Below are positions 36,865-50,315 of a DNA stretch of 64,000 nucleotides, piece by piece. Location of the stretch: assembly GCA_016182845.1 (NCBI GenBank), contig JACPFT010000017.1, forward strand, positions 124,001 to 188,000, read 5' to 3'. The position numbers were made by a program, and so were the translations under genes. Within the stretch, counting starts at the first letter, position 1; each line of letters starts with the position of its first letter. The notes below the pieces were generated by a model. The model was not told the origin of the DNA, did not search any database, and was given only the letters and a program-made list of their open reading frames with translations. The stretch comes from Gammaproteobacteria bacterium (GTDB lineage Bacteria > Pseudomonadota > Gammaproteobacteria > Enterobacterales > Permianibacteraceae).

Positions 36865-38697
36865 TTATTCCACCGTCACCGACTTCGCCAGGTTCCTCGG
36901 CTTGTCCACATCCGTGCCCCGTGCCAGGGCCGCGTGGTAGGCCAGGAGCTGGACCGGGATGGCGTGCACCACCGGGGAGAGCAGGCCGACGTGGCGGGGG
37001 GTGCGGATCACGTGCACGCCTTCGCTCTCGGCGAAATGGCTGTCGGCGTCGGCGAAGACGAAGAGCTCGCCGCCTCGGGCGCGCACTTCCTGCATATTCG
37101 ACTTCACTTTTTCCAGGAGCACGTCATTGGGGGCGATGACCACCACGGGCATCTCGCTGTCGACCAGGGCCAGGGGGCCGTGCTTGAGTTCGCCGGCGGC
37201 ATAGGCCTCGGCGTGGATGTAGGTGATCTCTTTCAGCTTGAGCGCGCCCTCCATGGCGATGGGGAAGTGCAGGCCTCGGCCTAGGAAGAGCGCATGCTGC
37301 TTGGGCGCGAAGCGCTCGGCCCAGGCCTTGATCTGGGGTTCGAGGTTGAGCGCATGCTGCACGCTGCCGGGTAGGTGGCGCAAGCCGTCGAGGAACTCGT
37401 TCTCCTGAGCGGCGCTGAGGCGGCCGCGCAGCTTGGCGAGCACGCCGGTGAGGGCGAACAGGGCGATGAGCTGGGTGGTGAAGGCCTTGGTGGAGGCCAC
37501 GCCGATCTCGGCGCCGGCGCGGGTCAGGAAGCAGAGGCGCGAGGCGCGCGGGATGGCCGACTCGGGCACGTTGCAGATCGACAGCGTGTGCTCGCAGCCC
37601 AGGCCCTTGGCGTATTTCAGGGCCTCCATGGTGTCCAGGGTCTCGCCGGACTGGGAGATGGTGACGACCAGGTGCTTGGGGTTGGCGGCCACCTCGCGGT
37701 AGCGGTATTCGGAGGCGATTTCCACCTGGCAGGGCAGGCCGGCCAGGGCCTCGATCCAGTAGCGGGCCACGGAGCCGGCGTAGAAGCTGGTGCCGCAGGC
37801 GATGATCTGCACGCCCTCGACCTGGGACAGCACTTCCGCCGCGTCTTCGCCGAACAGCTCGGGCACGAAGCCGCGCTCCAGGACCGGGTCGATGGTGTCG
37901 GAGATGGCCTTGGGCTGCTCGTGGATTTCCTTCTGCATGAAGTGGTTGTAGGGGCCCAACTCCAGGGAGGCCAGGGACACGTTGGAGACGTGGAGCTTGC
38001 GCTCGACGCGGTCGCCATGCCTGTCGAAGATGCTCACGCCCTCGCGGCGCACTTCCGCCACGTCGCCCTCTTCCAGGTAGATCACGCGGTTGGTGGCGGA
38101 GAGGATGGCGGAGACGTCGGAGGCGACGAAGTTCTCGCCCTCGCCGACGCCGACCAGGAGCGGGCAGCCCATGCGCGCCACGGCCATGCTCTCCGGGTGG
38201 TCCAGGGCGATGACGGCGATGGCATAGGCGCCCACCAACTCGCGCACGGCGCTCTGCACGGCGCGGAACAAATTGCGCTCGGCGTCGTGGGTATAGTGAT
38301 GATGCACCAGGTGGGCGATGACCTCGGTGTCGGTCTGGGACTCGAAGACATAGCCCTTGGCCTTGAGCTCGGCGCGTTTCTCGTCGTGGTTCTCGATGAT
38401 GCCGTTGTGCACGACGGCGACGAGCTCGCCGGACACATGGGGATGGGCGTTGAACTCGGTGACGCCGCCATGGGTCGCCCAGCGGGTATGGCCTATGCCG
38501 GTCAGGCCGGTGAGGCTTAAGGCCTCGGCGGCGGATTCCATCTCGGCGACGCGGCCGGTACGGCGCACGCGCTTGATCGTGCCGTCGATGACCGCCACGC
38601 CGGCGGAGTCATAACCGCGATACTCCAGGCGCTTCAGGCCTTCCACGAGGATGGGCACTACATTCCTTTGCGCAACCGCGCCGACGATACCGCACAT
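36865..38697 (-). CDS. glmS: Glucosamine-6-phosphate synthase GlmS
   Basis: This 610-aa enzyme (E. coli 609) makes glucosamine-6-phosphate from fructose-6-phosphate and glutamine, the entry to cell-wall amino sugars. The start is fixed by the catalytic Cys right after Met (MCGIVGAVA). The glutaminase domain has HTRWATHG, and two SIS domains follow ([47 protein letters not shown]). The C-terminus [15 protein letters not shown] is fully conserved. It follows glmU in the same direction, with a 261-bp repeat-bearing gap. No glmS ribozyme is expected in this group and none is seen. Confidence 0.97.
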   Translation of the reverse strand: MCGIVGAVAQRNVVPILVEGLKRLEYRGYDSAGVAVIDGTIKRVRRTGRVAEMESAAEALSLTGLTGIGHTRWATHGGVTEFNAHPHVSGELVAVVHNGIIENHDEKRAELKAKGYVFESQTDTEVIAHLVHHHYTHDAERNLFRAVQSAVRELVGAYAIAVIALDHPESMAVARMGCPLLVGVGEGENFVASDVSAILSATNRVIYLEEGDVAEVRREGVSIFDRHGDRVERKLHVSNVSLASLELGPYNHFMQKEIHEQPKAISDTIDPVLERGFVPELFGEDAAEVLSQVEGVQIIACGTSFYAGSVARYWIEALAGLPCQVEIASEYRYREVAANPKHLVVTISQSGETLDTMEALKYAKGLGCEHTLSICNVPESAIPRASRLCFLTRAGAEIGVASTKAFTTQLIALFALTGVLAKLRGRLSAAQENEFLDGLRHLPGSVQHALNLEPQIKAWAERFAPKQHALFLGRGLHFPIAMEGALKLKEITYIHAEAYAAGELKHGPLALVDSEMPVVVIAPNDVLLEKVKSNMQEVRARGGELFVFADADSHFAESEGVHVIRTPRHVGLLSPVVHAIPVQLLAYHAALARGTDVDKPRNLAKSVTVE

Positions 38698-38789
38698 GGG
38701 GCTGACTCCGGGATAAGAGGGGTTCGAATCTAGGGGATTGTAACTGACTGGGGGATGAAAGGCAGGGGGCTGGCGATAAGAGGGATTAA

Positions 38790-38946
38790 CCGCCAAGGCG
38801 CCAAGAACGCCAAGGAAAATCTGAGGATAGAAACCGCCAAGGCCGCAAAGGGGAGAAATCGAGCTTGGCTTTAATGCCAGAGCAAGACTTCGCGGCCTTG
38901 GCGGTGAACTCGCTTTCTCCACTTGGCGTTCTTGGCGCCTTGGCGG
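38790..38946. repeat. Nested inverted repeat, CCGCCAAGGCGCC family, copy 2
   Basis: The outer arms at 38790-38814 and 38922-38946 are perfectly complementary over 25 bases. Inside them, 38834-38850 pairs with 38888-38904 (CCGCCAAGGCCGC core). It fills the glmU-glmS gap. Confidence 0.92.
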
Positions 38947-38958
38947 TTGAAACCCTTC

Positions 38959-40323
38959 TTACTTCTTCGCCGGCTTCTCCCACCCCAGGATCGAGCGCTG
39001 CTCCCGCGCGCGGCAGATGGTCAGGGCCTCCGCCGGGGCGTCCTTGGTGATGGTGGAGCCGGCGGCGATGTAAGCGCCTTCGCCGATCTGGACCGGCGCC
39101 ACGAGCTGGGAGTCCGTGCCGATAAAGGCGTCGTCGCCGATCACGGTCTGGTGCTTGTTGGCGCCGTCGTAGTTGCAGGTGATGACGCCCGCCGAGATAT
39201 TGACCCGCTCGCCCACGGTGGCGTCGCCGATATAGGCCAGATGCCCGGCCTTGGCGCCGGCGCCCAGGTGCGCCTTCTTCAGCTCCACGAAGTTGCCGAT
39301 GTGCACGGACCCGGCCAGGACCGTGCCCGGGCGGATGCGCGCGAAGGGGCCGATGTCCGAGCCGTCGCCGATGATGGCGTCCTCGATGACGGTGTTGGCC
39401 TTGATTTCCACGCCGTCGCCCAGGGTGACGTTCTTGAGAACGACATTGGGGCCGACGCGCACGTTGTCGCCAACCCGCACCCGGCCTTCGAGGATGACAT
39501 TGACGTCGATCTCGACGTCGAGACCATGCTGGAACTCGCCGCGAACATCGAGGCGGGCCGGATCGCGCAGGGTCACGCCGGCCACCATGAGGGCATGGGC
39601 CCGCGCCGCCTGGTAGGCGCGCTCCAGGGTGGCGAGCTGCACGCGGTTGTTGACGCCCTCCACTTCCATGGCGCTGGCCGGATGGCGGGTGTGGATCACC
39701 CCGCCCTGGTCGTGGCAGGCCTTGATGATATCGGTGAGGTAGAACTCGCCCTGGGCATTGTCGTTCCTGAGCGCCGCCAACCAGCGCACCAGATCCGCGC
39801 CCGAAGCGCAGAGGATGCCGGTGTTCACTTCCCGGATCTGGCGCTCGGCCTCGTTGGCGTCCTTGTGCTCGACGATGCCGGTGACCCGATGCCCGGCATC
39901 GCGCACGATGCGGCCGTAGCCGCTGGGATCGGGCAGGGACACGGTGAGCAGGGCGATGTCCTTGCCGTCCTGGATCGCCACCAGCTCCTTGAGGGTCTCG
40001 GCATTGGTCAGGGGCACGTCGCCGTAGAGAATCAAGACCTTGTCGGCGGCATTCAGATGCGGCACGACCTGCTGCACGGCATGGCCGGTGCCCAGCTGCT
40101 CGGCCTGCAGCACCCAGTTCAGGGCCGGATCGGCGATGGCGGCCTGGACCTGCTCACCGCCGTGGCCGTAGACCAGGTGTATCTTATCGGCGTTCAAGGC
40201 CTTGGCGGCGTCGATGACATGTTGCACCAGGGGCCTGCCGGCGAGTCGGTGCAAGACCTTGGGCAGCTTGGAGCGCATGCGGGTGCCCTGACCCGCGGCG
40301 AGAATGATGACGGACAGTCCCAT
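38959..40323 (-). CDS. glmU: Bifunctional GlmU acetyltransferase/uridylyltransferase
   Basis: This 454-aa enzyme (E. coli 456) makes UDP-N-acetylglucosamine in two steps. The N-terminal pyrophosphorylase domain opens [18 protein letters not shown] and includes [13 protein letters not shown]. The C-terminal half is a left-handed beta helix of hexapeptides ([46 protein letters not shown]). The ATG at 40323 is the family start. It lies upstream of glmS on the minus strand and supplies the precursor for peptidoglycan and lipid A. Confidence 0.97.
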   Translation of the reverse strand: MGLSVIILAAGQGTRMRSKLPKVLHRLAGRPLVQHVIDAAKALNADKIHLVYGHGGEQVQAAIADPALNWVLQAEQLGTGHAVQQVVPHLNAADKVLILYGDVPLTNAETLKELVAIQDGKDIALLTVSLPDPSGYGRIVRDAGHRVTGIVEHKDANEAERQIREVNTGILCASGADLVRWLAALRNDNAQGEFYLTDIIKACHDQGGVIHTRHPASAMEVEGVNNRVQLATLERAYQAARAHALMVAGVTLRDPARLDVRGEFQHGLDVEIDVNVILEGRVRVGDNVRVGPNVVLKNVTLGDGVEIKANTVIEDAIIGDGSDIGPFARIRPGTVLAGSVHIGNFVELKKAHLGAGAKAGHLAYIGDATVGERVNISAGVITCNYDGANKHQTVIGDDAFIGTDSQLVAPVQIGEGAYIAAGSTITKDAPAEALTICRAREQRSILGWEKPAKK

Positions 40324-40355
40324 GTTATTCCCTACTGAAAAGCGAAGAAGAATTA

Positions 40356-40584
40356 GCCGCCAAGACGCCATGACACAAAGTAAGAGAGCCCAAGGCCTTA
40401 GCCAGTCAGTTAAGCCGTTTTTTCGTCGTCCCCGCGAAGGCGGGGACCCAGTCGGTAGTAGCTGTTACAGACTGGATACCCGCCTTCGCGGGTATGACGG
40501 GCTACTAACTGATCGGCATTTGGCCTAAGGCCGCCAACAAAGTCTCTTGCAACTTCTTGACTTGGCGTCTTGGCGCCTTGGCGG
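40356..40584. repeat. Diverged inverted repeat, CCGCCAAG family, copy 3, with a nested second element
   Basis: The right arm at 40561-40584 matches copies 1 and 2 (CTTGGCGTCTTGGCGCC), while the left arm at 40356-40373 is degraded. A CCCCGCGAAGGCGGGG element sits inside at 40429-40503, which suggests one repeat inserted into another. Confidence 0.75.
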
Positions 40585-40607
40585 TTAATTCCAATTTCCC
40601 AAAAACG

Positions 40608-40637
40608 AAAAAGGGCGGCACGAAGCCACCCTTTTTC
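40608..40637 (-). terminator. Terminator of the atp operon
   Basis: Read on the minus strand: AAGGGTGGC, TTCGT loop, GCCGCCCTT, then TTTCG. It lies 40 bp beyond the atpC stop. Confidence 0.85.
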
Positions 40638-40676
40638 TTATACCACGGCGGGCAAGTTATCCCGCAACAGCCATGC

Positions 40677-41108
40677 TTAGCGGGCGCGGTTGGCCAGCTT
40701 GCGCAGCTCGTCGATGGCCTTGAGCTGGGCCGAGGCTTCGGCCAGCTCGGTCGCGGCGGCGCCATACTCGAACTCGCTGGTGCGGTTCTGCATGGCGGCC
40801 TCGGCGGCCTTCTTGGCTTCCTGAGCGGCAGCTTCGTCCAGGTCATGGGCGCGAGCGGCCTTGTCGGCCAGGATCGTCACCAGGTTCGGCTGGACTTCCA
40901 GCATGCCGCCGGACACGTAGAAGAAATCGACTTCGCCGCCCAGCTTGGTCACCTTGACCGTGCCCGGACGCAGACGGGTCAGCAGGGGCGCGTGCCCCGG
41001 CAGGATACCCAGCTCGCCGGCCAGACCGTTGGCAACCACCAGCTCGGCCAAACCGGAGTAGATCTCCTCTTCGGCGCTGACGATGTCGAGATGCACATTC
41101 ATCCCCAT
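40677..41108 (-). CDS. atpC: ATP synthase epsilon subunit
   Basis: This 143-aa epsilon subunit of F1 (E. coli 139) has an N-terminal beta sandwich (VHLDIVSAEEEIYSG, LGILPGHAPLLTRL, VSGGMLEVQPNLVTILAD) and a C-terminal two-helix arm rich in Ala and Glu. It belongs to the central stalk and can inhibit ATP hydrolysis. It is the last gene of the operon; a 181-bp gap with two hairpins separates it from atpD. Confidence 0.96.
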   Translation of the reverse strand: MGMNVHLDIVSAEEEIYSGLAELVVANGLAGELGILPGHAPLLTRLRPGTVKVTKLGGEVDFFYVSGGMLEVQPNLVTILADKAARAHDLDEAAAQEAKKAAEAAMQNRTSEFEYGAAATELAEASAQLKAIDELRKLANRAR

Positions 41109-41177
41109 TTTTCGATTCTCCCCTCGTTACGAGGTCACCAGAGGCAACTAGTTCCAAGCCAGGGATAGCCTGGCCGT

Positions 41178-41279
41178 GAAGCGCCCCTGGCGCTTCATCG
41201 CGAGCGGTGCGGACGCTCATCGCAGCGATTAGCGTTCGAACCGCGACCTTGGCGCAGGGCAGGAAAGCCCTGCGCCAAG
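41178..41279 (-). other. Intercistronic hairpins between atpD and atpC
   Basis: Two stem-loops lie in the 181-bp gap: GAAGCGCC/GGCGCTTC at 41178-41196, and a perfect 13-bp stem at 41248-41260 with 41267-41279 (CTTGGCGCAGGGC). Neither has a U tail on the operon strand. They may set the 3' end or stability of the upstream message. Confidence 0.7.
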
Positions 41280-41289
41280 CTAGACCGTC

Positions 41290-42708
<1,419 letters not shown>

Positions 42709-43575
42709 TTAGACTGCCGCGGCACCGGACACGATTTCCGAGATTTCCTGGGTAATCGCGGCCTGACGGGCCTTGTTGTAAATCAGCTGCAGCTCGTTGA
42801 TGATGTTGCCGGCATTATCGGTCGCGGCCTTCATGGCCACCATGCGCGCGGCCTGCTCGCAGGCGATGTTCTCGACCATGCCCTGGTACACCACCGATTC
42901 CACGTAGCGGATCATGACCATGTCGAGCAGTTCCTTGGCGTCCGGCTCGTACAGGTAATCCCACTTGTGCTTGGCGCTGACGGCATCGTCGGCATTGCGC
43001 TGCACCGGCAGCACCTGCTCCACCACCGGCTTCTGCGTCATGGTGTTGACGAAGACGTTGTGGGACAGGAACAGGCGGTCGATCTGGCCGGCCTCGAAGG
43101 CATCCAGCATGACCTTGGTGACGCCGATGATGTCCGCCACGCTGGGCGCATCGCCGAGCCTGGACACCTGGGCCACGATATTGCCGCCGTAGCGCTTGAA
43201 GAAACCGGCGGCCTTGGAGCCGATCAGGCACAGGTCGATCGCGACGCCCTGGTCCTGGAATTCCTTCATGCTGGCGACGACCTGCTTGAACAGATTGGTG
43301 TTCAAGCCGCCGCACAGGCCACGGTCGGAGGAAACGATAACGTAACCGACGCGCTTGACCTCGCGGTCCAGCGTGTACGGGTGCTTGTATTCCAGGGAAC
43401 CCATGGCCACGTGGCTGATCACCTTGCGGACGCGTGCGGCATAGGGACGGGTCGCCTTCTGACGCTCCTGAGCCCTGCGCATCTTGGAGGTGGCAACCAT
43501 CTCCATCGCCTTGGTGATCTTCTGGGTATTCCGGATACTCGCGATCTTGGTACGGATCTCTTTAGCGCCGGCCAT
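42709..43575 (-). CDS. atpG: ATP synthase gamma subunit
   Basis: This 288-aa rotor shaft of F1 (E. coli 287) opens [20 protein letters not shown]. It contains [17 protein letters not shown] and the C-terminal helix EIINELQ-type segment [20 protein letters not shown] with ISEIVSGA. Between atpA and atpG, 43632-43661 forms a perfect 9-bp hairpin (CCGGCCGGC). Confidence 0.97.
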   Translation of the reverse strand: MAGAKEIRTKIASIRNTQKITKAMEMVATSKMRRAQERQKATRPYAARVRKVISHVAMGSLEYKHPYTLDREVKRVGYVIVSSDRGLCGGLNTNLFKQVVASMKEFQDQGVAIDLCLIGSKAAGFFKRYGGNIVAQVSRLGDAPSVADIIGVTKVMLDAFEAGQIDRLFLSHNVFVNTMTQKPVVEQVLPVQRNADDAVSAKHKWDYLYEPDAKELLDMVMIRYVESVVYQGMVENIACEQAARMVAMKAATDNAGNIINELQLIYNKARQAAITQEISEIVSGAAAV

Positions 43576-43631
43576 TCTTCATACTCTTCACGTAGGAGCG
43601 GGCACCCTCGGCCCCCGATCCAGATGAACAA

Positions 43632-43661
43632 CCGGCCGGCACCCACCAGGGAGCCGGCCGG
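43632..43661 (-). other. Intercistronic hairpin between atpA and atpG
   Basis: CCGGCCGGC (43632-43640) pairs with GCCGGCCGG (43653-43661) across 12 bases. It has no U tail and lies within the operon transcript. Confidence 0.65.
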
Positions 43662-43667
43662 AGCGCC

Positions 43668-45215
<1,548 letters not shown>

Positions 45216-45227
45216 GCTCGATTCCTC

Positions 45228-45764
45228 TTAGGCTCGCAGGGCGTCGCCAAGCTCACCGAGCTTGCCGCGCACCGAACCGTCAATAACCATGTCGCCGGCG
45301 CGGATGATGAGACCGCCCAGCAAAGAAGGGTTGATGTCGTAGCTGAGATTGACCTTGCGGGCCAGCTTGGCTTCCAGCTTGGCGGCGAGCTTGGCCTTCA
45401 GATCGGCATTCAGCTCGGCGGCCGCCGTCACGCGAACGTCCACGCTCTTCTCATGCTCGGCCTTCATGACCTCGAACAGCGCCACGATTTCGCTTATCGC
45501 GTTCAGGCGGTTGTTGTCGGCCAGGAGGCTCAGGAAGTTCTTGCCATGTTCGTCGAAGCTCGCGCCGCCGACGTCGTGGAAGAGTTCCGCCAATTGGCTG
45601 CTGCTGATGCGCGGGTTGCCCAGCAGCGCTTGCACGCCGCTATCCGCCGCGATAACCGCCGCGAGCTGGAGCATGCCCGACCATTGGGTCAGGGCATTGC
45701 CGGCCAGCGCGTGTTCGAAAGCGGCTTTCGCGTAGGGACGGGCGATGGTGGTTAATTCAGCCAT
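45228..45764 (-). CDS. atpH: ATP synthase delta subunit
   Basis: This 178-aa subunit (E. coli 177) tops the peripheral stalk and binds alpha and b. It opens MAELTTIARPYAKAAFEHAL and ends with PSLLGGLIIRAGDMVIDGSV, the conserved OSCP signature. The ATG at 45764 is set by alignment; the open frame continues upstream into atpF. Only 10 bp separate it from atpF. Confidence 0.96.
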   Translation of the reverse strand: MAELTTIARPYAKAAFEHALAGNALTQWSGMLQLAAVIAADSGVQALLGNPRISSSQLAELFHDVGGASFDEHGKNFLSLLADNNRLNAISEIVALFEVMKAEHEKSVDVRVTAAAELNADLKAKLAAKLEAKLARKVNLSYDINPSLLGGLIIRAGDMVIDGSVRGKLGELGDALRA

Positions 45765-45774
45765 GGACCATCCC

Positions 45775-46245
45775 TTACAGTTCGGCAACCAGCTTCTCGA
45801 CCAGATCGGCCTGAGCCGATGCGTCGATGTTGCGGGCCAGGATCTTCTCGGCGCCGGCCACAGCCAGGCTGGCCACTTGGCCACGCAGGGCTTCTTTGGC
45901 GCGGTTCACTTCCTGCTCCAGCTCGGCGAGGGCGCCGGCCTTCACGCGGTCGGCTTCCACCTTGGCTTCAGCCTTGGCTTCCTCGACCATGGCGACGCCA
46001 CGCTTGTTGGCATGCTCGAGAATCTCGGCAGCCTGGTGCTTGGCGTCTTTCAGGATGTTCCCGGCTTCTTTCTTCGCCAGATCCAGATCGTGCTGGCCGC
46101 GCTCGGAAGCGGCGAGGCCGTCGGCGATCTTCTTCTGGCGCTCTTCGATCGCCTTGATCAGCGGCGGCCACACGAACTTCATCGTGAACACCACGAAGAT
46201 CGCGAAGGAAATCGCCTGGGCGAGCAGCGTCATATTGGGATTCAC
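45775..46245 (-). CDS. atpF: ATP synthase b subunit
   Basis: This 156-aa peripheral stalk subunit has exactly the E. coli length. One N-terminal membrane helix ([20 protein letters not shown]) is followed by a long charged coiled coil. I take the GTG at 46245 rather than the ATG at 46233, because the longer form aligns with the E. coli start and has GGGGGA upstream. Confidence 0.95.
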   Translation of the reverse strand: MNPNMTLLAQAISFAIFVVFTMKFVWPPLIKAIEERQKKIADGLAASERGQHDLDLAKKEAGNILKDAKHQAAEILEHANKRGVAMVEEAKAEAKVEADRVKAGALAELEQEVNRAKEALRGQVASLAVAGAEKILARNIDASAQADLVEKLVAEL

Positions 46246-46284
46246 AAGGAGTTCCCCCTAAACAAGGTGTGGGTGAGTCGCCGA

Positions 46285-46563
<279 letters not shown>

Positions 46564-46625
46564 CTAGTTACAGGTTTTAGTTAAAACAAAGCGTGAAAAG
46601 AAACCGTTTATTCTCGTGTCGCGTC

Positions 46626-47450
<825 letters not shown>

Positions 47451-47466
47451 TTAAAGTTGTTCGGGT

Positions 47467-47883
47467 TCACTTATTGCCGGTGAACAGCAGCGGGGCAAAC
47501 CATTGCGCCTGCAGGCAGACGATGAAGCTGATCAGGACCGCCGGCGCCACGACCGGCAGCAGGACCAGGACGGCCGCGAACAGCACGCCGGTCAGGATCA
47601 GCTTCAGGGCTTCCCCCAAATAAAATGCCCGGGCTATCTGCCGGGCTGCGCGCGCCCCCGCATGCCGCAACGCCAACCAGGCGAAGATCCCGTGGGGGAT
47701 GATGCAGACGGCGCCGCCGAGGAGGGCCGAGCCGGCCGCCGGGATTCCGGACCAGAACCAGGCCACGCCGGCGCAGAGCAGGGCGATGGCACACTGGATC
47801 AGGAGCAGTCGCTGGGCGGCGCGACGGGCTGGCGCGTTCAATCGGTCCAGACTGGATGACCCGGATGCTCGTGTCGCGATCAT
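47467..47883 (-). CDS. atpI: ATP synthase subunit I
   Basis: This 138-aa protein has four hydrophobic segments and belongs to the AtpI family, thought to help assemble the c ring. It is the first gene of the atp operon, 37 bp before atpB. The chain is rich in Arg near the start and between helices 2 and 3. The promoter and a Fur-like palindrome lie 50-116 bp upstream. Confidence 0.88.
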   Translation of the reverse strand: MIATRASGSSSLDRLNAPARRAAQRLLLIQCAIALLCAGVAWFWSGIPAAGSALLGGAVCIIPHGIFAWLALRHAGARAARQIARAFYLGEALKLILTGVLFAAVLVLLPVVAPAVLISFIVCLQAQWFAPLLFTGNK

Positions 47884-47932
47884 TCAGGCCTCAGGCTTGT
47901 CCACACTATCAGTCTGGTCTATCGAACGTTAC

Positions 47933-47947
47933 TGAGAATTATTCTCA
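47933..47947 (-). promoter_or_regulatory. Fur-box-like palindrome
   Basis: TGAGAATTATTCTCA is a perfect 7-1-7 palindrome. It matches the Fur core TGATAATnATTATCA at 13 of 15 positions. It lies about 17-31 bases downstream of the predicted atp transcription start. Confidence 0.6.
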
Positions 47948-47970
47948 ATAACTCCCCGCGCGTCCGGCGA

Positions 47971-47999
47971 ATTATAAAGATTTGATACGTTTTTTACAA
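47971..47999 (-). promoter_or_regulatory. Sigma-70 promoter of the atp operon
   Basis: On the minus strand: TTGTAA (47999-47994), 17 bases, then TATAAT (47976-47971). The -10 is perfect and the -35 matches 4 of 6. Expected start is near 47964, giving a leader of about 80 bases before atpI. Confidence 0.7.
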
Positions 48000-48245
48000 T
48001 GTAGAAATCCGGCTCCAGGCCCAGGAATTCCTGGTGACACAAGATATTGCGATAAGGGGTTCGGATTACACTAGGTAATGTGTTTTGCATTTCAAGTCGG
48101 CGCTCCGCTGCGCGCGATGCGCCTGCCTCCACAAAGCCTGAACGCCAAGCTGGCCAAGTAAACGCGGATCGGCTATATCCGGGGGCTGGTAAGCAGGCGT
48201 CGACGCTTAGGCTTATCTCCCATTCTGCTCACTAAGGACAAACCC

Positions 48246-49052
48246 ATGCGGAAAATGACTTCTCTCTGGCTGGCCTGCGGCCTGGCACTCGGCTCGGGCG
48301 CCTGCCTGGCCACCAGCGCCACCAGCAACTACTTCATCAACCAGATCGTCCAGGGCGGACCCGTGACCCTGCGCGATGTCGCCAAGAGCATCTACCAGAG
48401 CGGCGAGCGGGACCGCGAGGTGTTGGACACGCTGGCCGAGGCCGTCGCACAGCGGGCCCCGACGGCCGCCGACAACACCAGCAGCGATGCCGTCGCCTGG
48501 TCCTGCAAGGCCTTGGCGCAGAGCGGCGACAAGCGTTATTACACCCTGCTGAAGCAGACCGCCGACAAGGCCAGCCAGCGGGCCATCCGCAAGCATTGCG
48601 ACAAGGCCGCCGACGGCCTGGGCGGCGTCGAGGGTGAACAATATTCCCCGGGCATGGCCAAGCTGGAGCTGCGTCAGGACGCCCCCGGTCAGGCCGGCAC
48701 TCGGGTCCAGGCGCCGGCCAATGCCCTGGAGGCCGCCGCCATGGCCCAGTATGGCGCGCCGGCCCAGGCTGCCGCCCAGCAGACCGCCGCCAACCTGCAA
48801 CCCATCACCGTGGTGCGTCACGGCATGAGCCTCCAGCAGGTCTACGACCTCTGCGGCATGCCCATGAACACGACCAGCTACCAGACCGGCAAGGCCTGGA
48901 ATCCCTTCAACGTCAAGGGCAAGGACGTAATGCGCACGGCAGCTTTATATAAAGGCCAGGGCCGCATCGTGTTCGCCAACGAAAGCGCCTATTCGGGCGG
49001 CATGCGCGTCGTGGAAGTGCTGGTCAATGCCAACGAGAGCGGCTACCCCTAA
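48246..49052 (+). CDS. Exported protein with C-terminal BamE/SmpA-like region, function unknown
   Basis: This 268-aa protein has a signal peptide ending near CLATSA (about residue 24). The middle (40-130) is helical and may be HEAT-like, with a Cys pair (AWSCKAL, RKHCDKA). An Ala/Gln-rich linker leads to the last 75 residues (GMSLQQVYDLCGMPMNTTSY, GQGRIVFANESAYSG), which recall the small BamE/SmpA fold. I do not recognise a named family. The ATG has AAGGA upstream. It is divergent from the atp operon and stands alone. Confidence 0.8.
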   Translation: MRKMTSLWLACGLALGSGACLATSATSNYFINQIVQGGPVTLRDVAKSIYQSGERDREVLDTLAEAVAQRAPTAADNTSSDAVAWSCKALAQSGDKRYYTLLKQTADKASQRAIRKHCDKAADGLGGVEGEQYSPGMAKLELRQDAPGQAGTRVQAPANALEAAAMAQYGAPAQAAAQQTAANLQPITVVRHGMSLQQVYDLCGMPMNTTSYQTGKAWNPFNVKGKDVMRTAALYKGQGRIVFANESAYSGGMRVVEVLVNANESGYP

Positions 49053-49100
49053 GCAGAGGCCGCCCTCGGGATCGGGGCGGCGATGCCGCCCCGCAGCCTC

Positions 49101-50315
49101 TCAATCCCGGGCGCTATCCAGGTAATAGGCCTTGAGCGGCGGGAAGCCGTTGAATTCCACGGCGCTGTAGCTGGTGGTGTAGGCGCCGGTCGAGCCCCAG
49201 TACATCCGGTCGCCGGCGGCCAGGCTCAGGGGCAGGCTGTAGGGCGCGTGCTCATAGAGGATGTCCATGGAGTCGCAGGTGGGACCGGCCAGGACCACGG
49301 GCTGCACGGGGCCAACCCGGTCGGTGTAGATCGGGTACTTGATGGCCTCGTCCAGGGTCTCGATCAGGCCGCCGAACTTGCCGATGTCGGTATAGACCCA
49401 GCGCGGATCCGGGTCGGTGCCCTTGCGCGCCACCAGGACCACCTCGCTGACCAGGACGCCGGCATCGCCCACCAGGGAGCGGCCCGGTTCGAAGATGAGC
49501 TCGGGCATCTGCTCGCCGAATTGCTGCTCCAGGCTGCGCCGGATCAGTCCGCAGTAATCGGACAGCTCCGGGGTCGCGGTCCGATAGCGGGCCGGGAAGC
49601 CGCCGCCCAGGTTGACGAGCCTGAGCTGTATGCCGCAGCTCGCCAGGGTGTCGAACACGGCCTTGACCTTGGCCAGGGCCGCCGGCCAGACCGACAGGTC
49701 GCGCTGCTGGGAGCCGACATGGAAGGACAGGCCGTGGGGCGCGAGTCCCAGGGCACGGGCCTTGATCAGCAGTTCCACGGCCTTGTCGGGCGTGCAGCCG
49801 AATTTCTTGGACAAGGGCCAGTCGGCGCCCTCGGAGCCGTCCACCAGGATGCGCGCATAGACCTTCGCGCCGGGCGCCAGCTCGGCGATATTGGCCAGAT
49901 CGGCCTCGGAGTCGGTGGCGTACAGCCGCACGCCCTTGGCGTAGAAATACTCGATGTCCTTGCGCTTCTTGATGGTGTTGCCGTAGCTGATGCGCTCCGG
50001 GCGCACGCCCTCGGCCAAGACCTTGTCCAGCTCGTAGATGGAGGCGATGTCGAAGCAGCCGCCTTGATCGCGCAGCAGGCGGATGATCTCCACGGCCGGG
50101 TTGGCCTTCACCGCGTAATAGATGTTGGCCTGCGGGAATTCGTTGTGCAGGGCGAAGTAGCGTTCACGAACGACGTCCAGATCGATGACCACGAAGGGCG
50201 TGTCCTTCGTCTCGGCCAGGGCGCGCATCTTGGCCCAGCGGGCCTCGCCCAGGCGGGCGGCAGGGCTTTCCGGGAGGGCATCGGTTCGGGCGGGCGGGGG
50301 TTCGTAAACGGTCAT
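49101..50315 (-). CDS. Type III PLP-dependent ornithine/lysine-type decarboxylase
   Basis: This 404-aa alanine-racemase-fold enzyme has the PLP Lys at 70 (YYAVKANP), SFHVGSQ, the Gly loop LVNLGGGFPARY, EPGRSLVGDAG, and the catalytic Cys loop GPTCDSMD. These fit the eukaryote-like ornithine decarboxylase group, which makes putrescine; lysine can be an alternative substrate. It lacks the extra arginine-decarboxylase domain. I start at the ATG at 50315; a GTG at 50324 is possible. A LysR gene lies divergently beyond a 317-bp gap. Confidence 0.9.
   Translation of the reverse strand: MTVYEPPPARTDALPESPAARLGEARWAKMRALAETKDTPFVVIDLDVVRERYFALHNEFPQANIYYAVKANPAVEIIRLLRDQGGCFDIASIYELDKVLAEGVRPERISYGNTIKKRKDIEYFYAKGVRLYATDSEADLANIAELAPGAKVYARILVDGSEGADWPLSKKFGCTPDKAVELLIKARALGLAPHGLSFHVGSQQRDLSVWPAALAKVKAVFDTLASCGIQLRLVNLGGGFPARYRTATPELSDYCGLIRRSLEQQFGEQMPELIFEPGRSLVGDAGVLVSEVVLVARKGTDPDPRWVYTDIGKFGGLIETLDEAIKYPIYTDRVGPVQPVVLAGPTCDSMDILYEHAPYSLPLSLAAGDRMYWGSTGAYTTSYSAVEFNGFPPLKAYYLDSARD

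Larger units (their letters stand above)
40324..40676. other. Gap between atpC and glmU, packed with repeats
   Basis: There is no gene in these 353 bases. They hold a diverged copy of the CCGCCAAG inverted repeat (40356-40584). Nested inside it is a separate element of GTCCCCGCGAAGGCGGGGAC and ACCCGCCTTCGCGGGTATGA (40429-40503). The atp operon terminator is at 40608-40637. The glmU promoter must also lie here, but I cannot point to it. Confidence 0.7.
47884..48245. other. Divergent promoter gap between atpI and an exported-protein gene
   Basis: There is no gene in these 362 bases. Near atpI lie a sigma-70 promoter and a TGAGAAT palindrome on the minus strand. The rest (48000-48240) shows no clear promoter for the plus-strand gene. 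The parAB genes often found upstream of atpI are absent. Confidence 0.65.

Noticed and set aside
36865-38697. Possible glmS ribozyme ahead of glmS
   Set aside because: The 261-bp upstream gap is explained by nested inverted repeats and shows no ribozyme core; the ribozyme is a Gram-positive feature.
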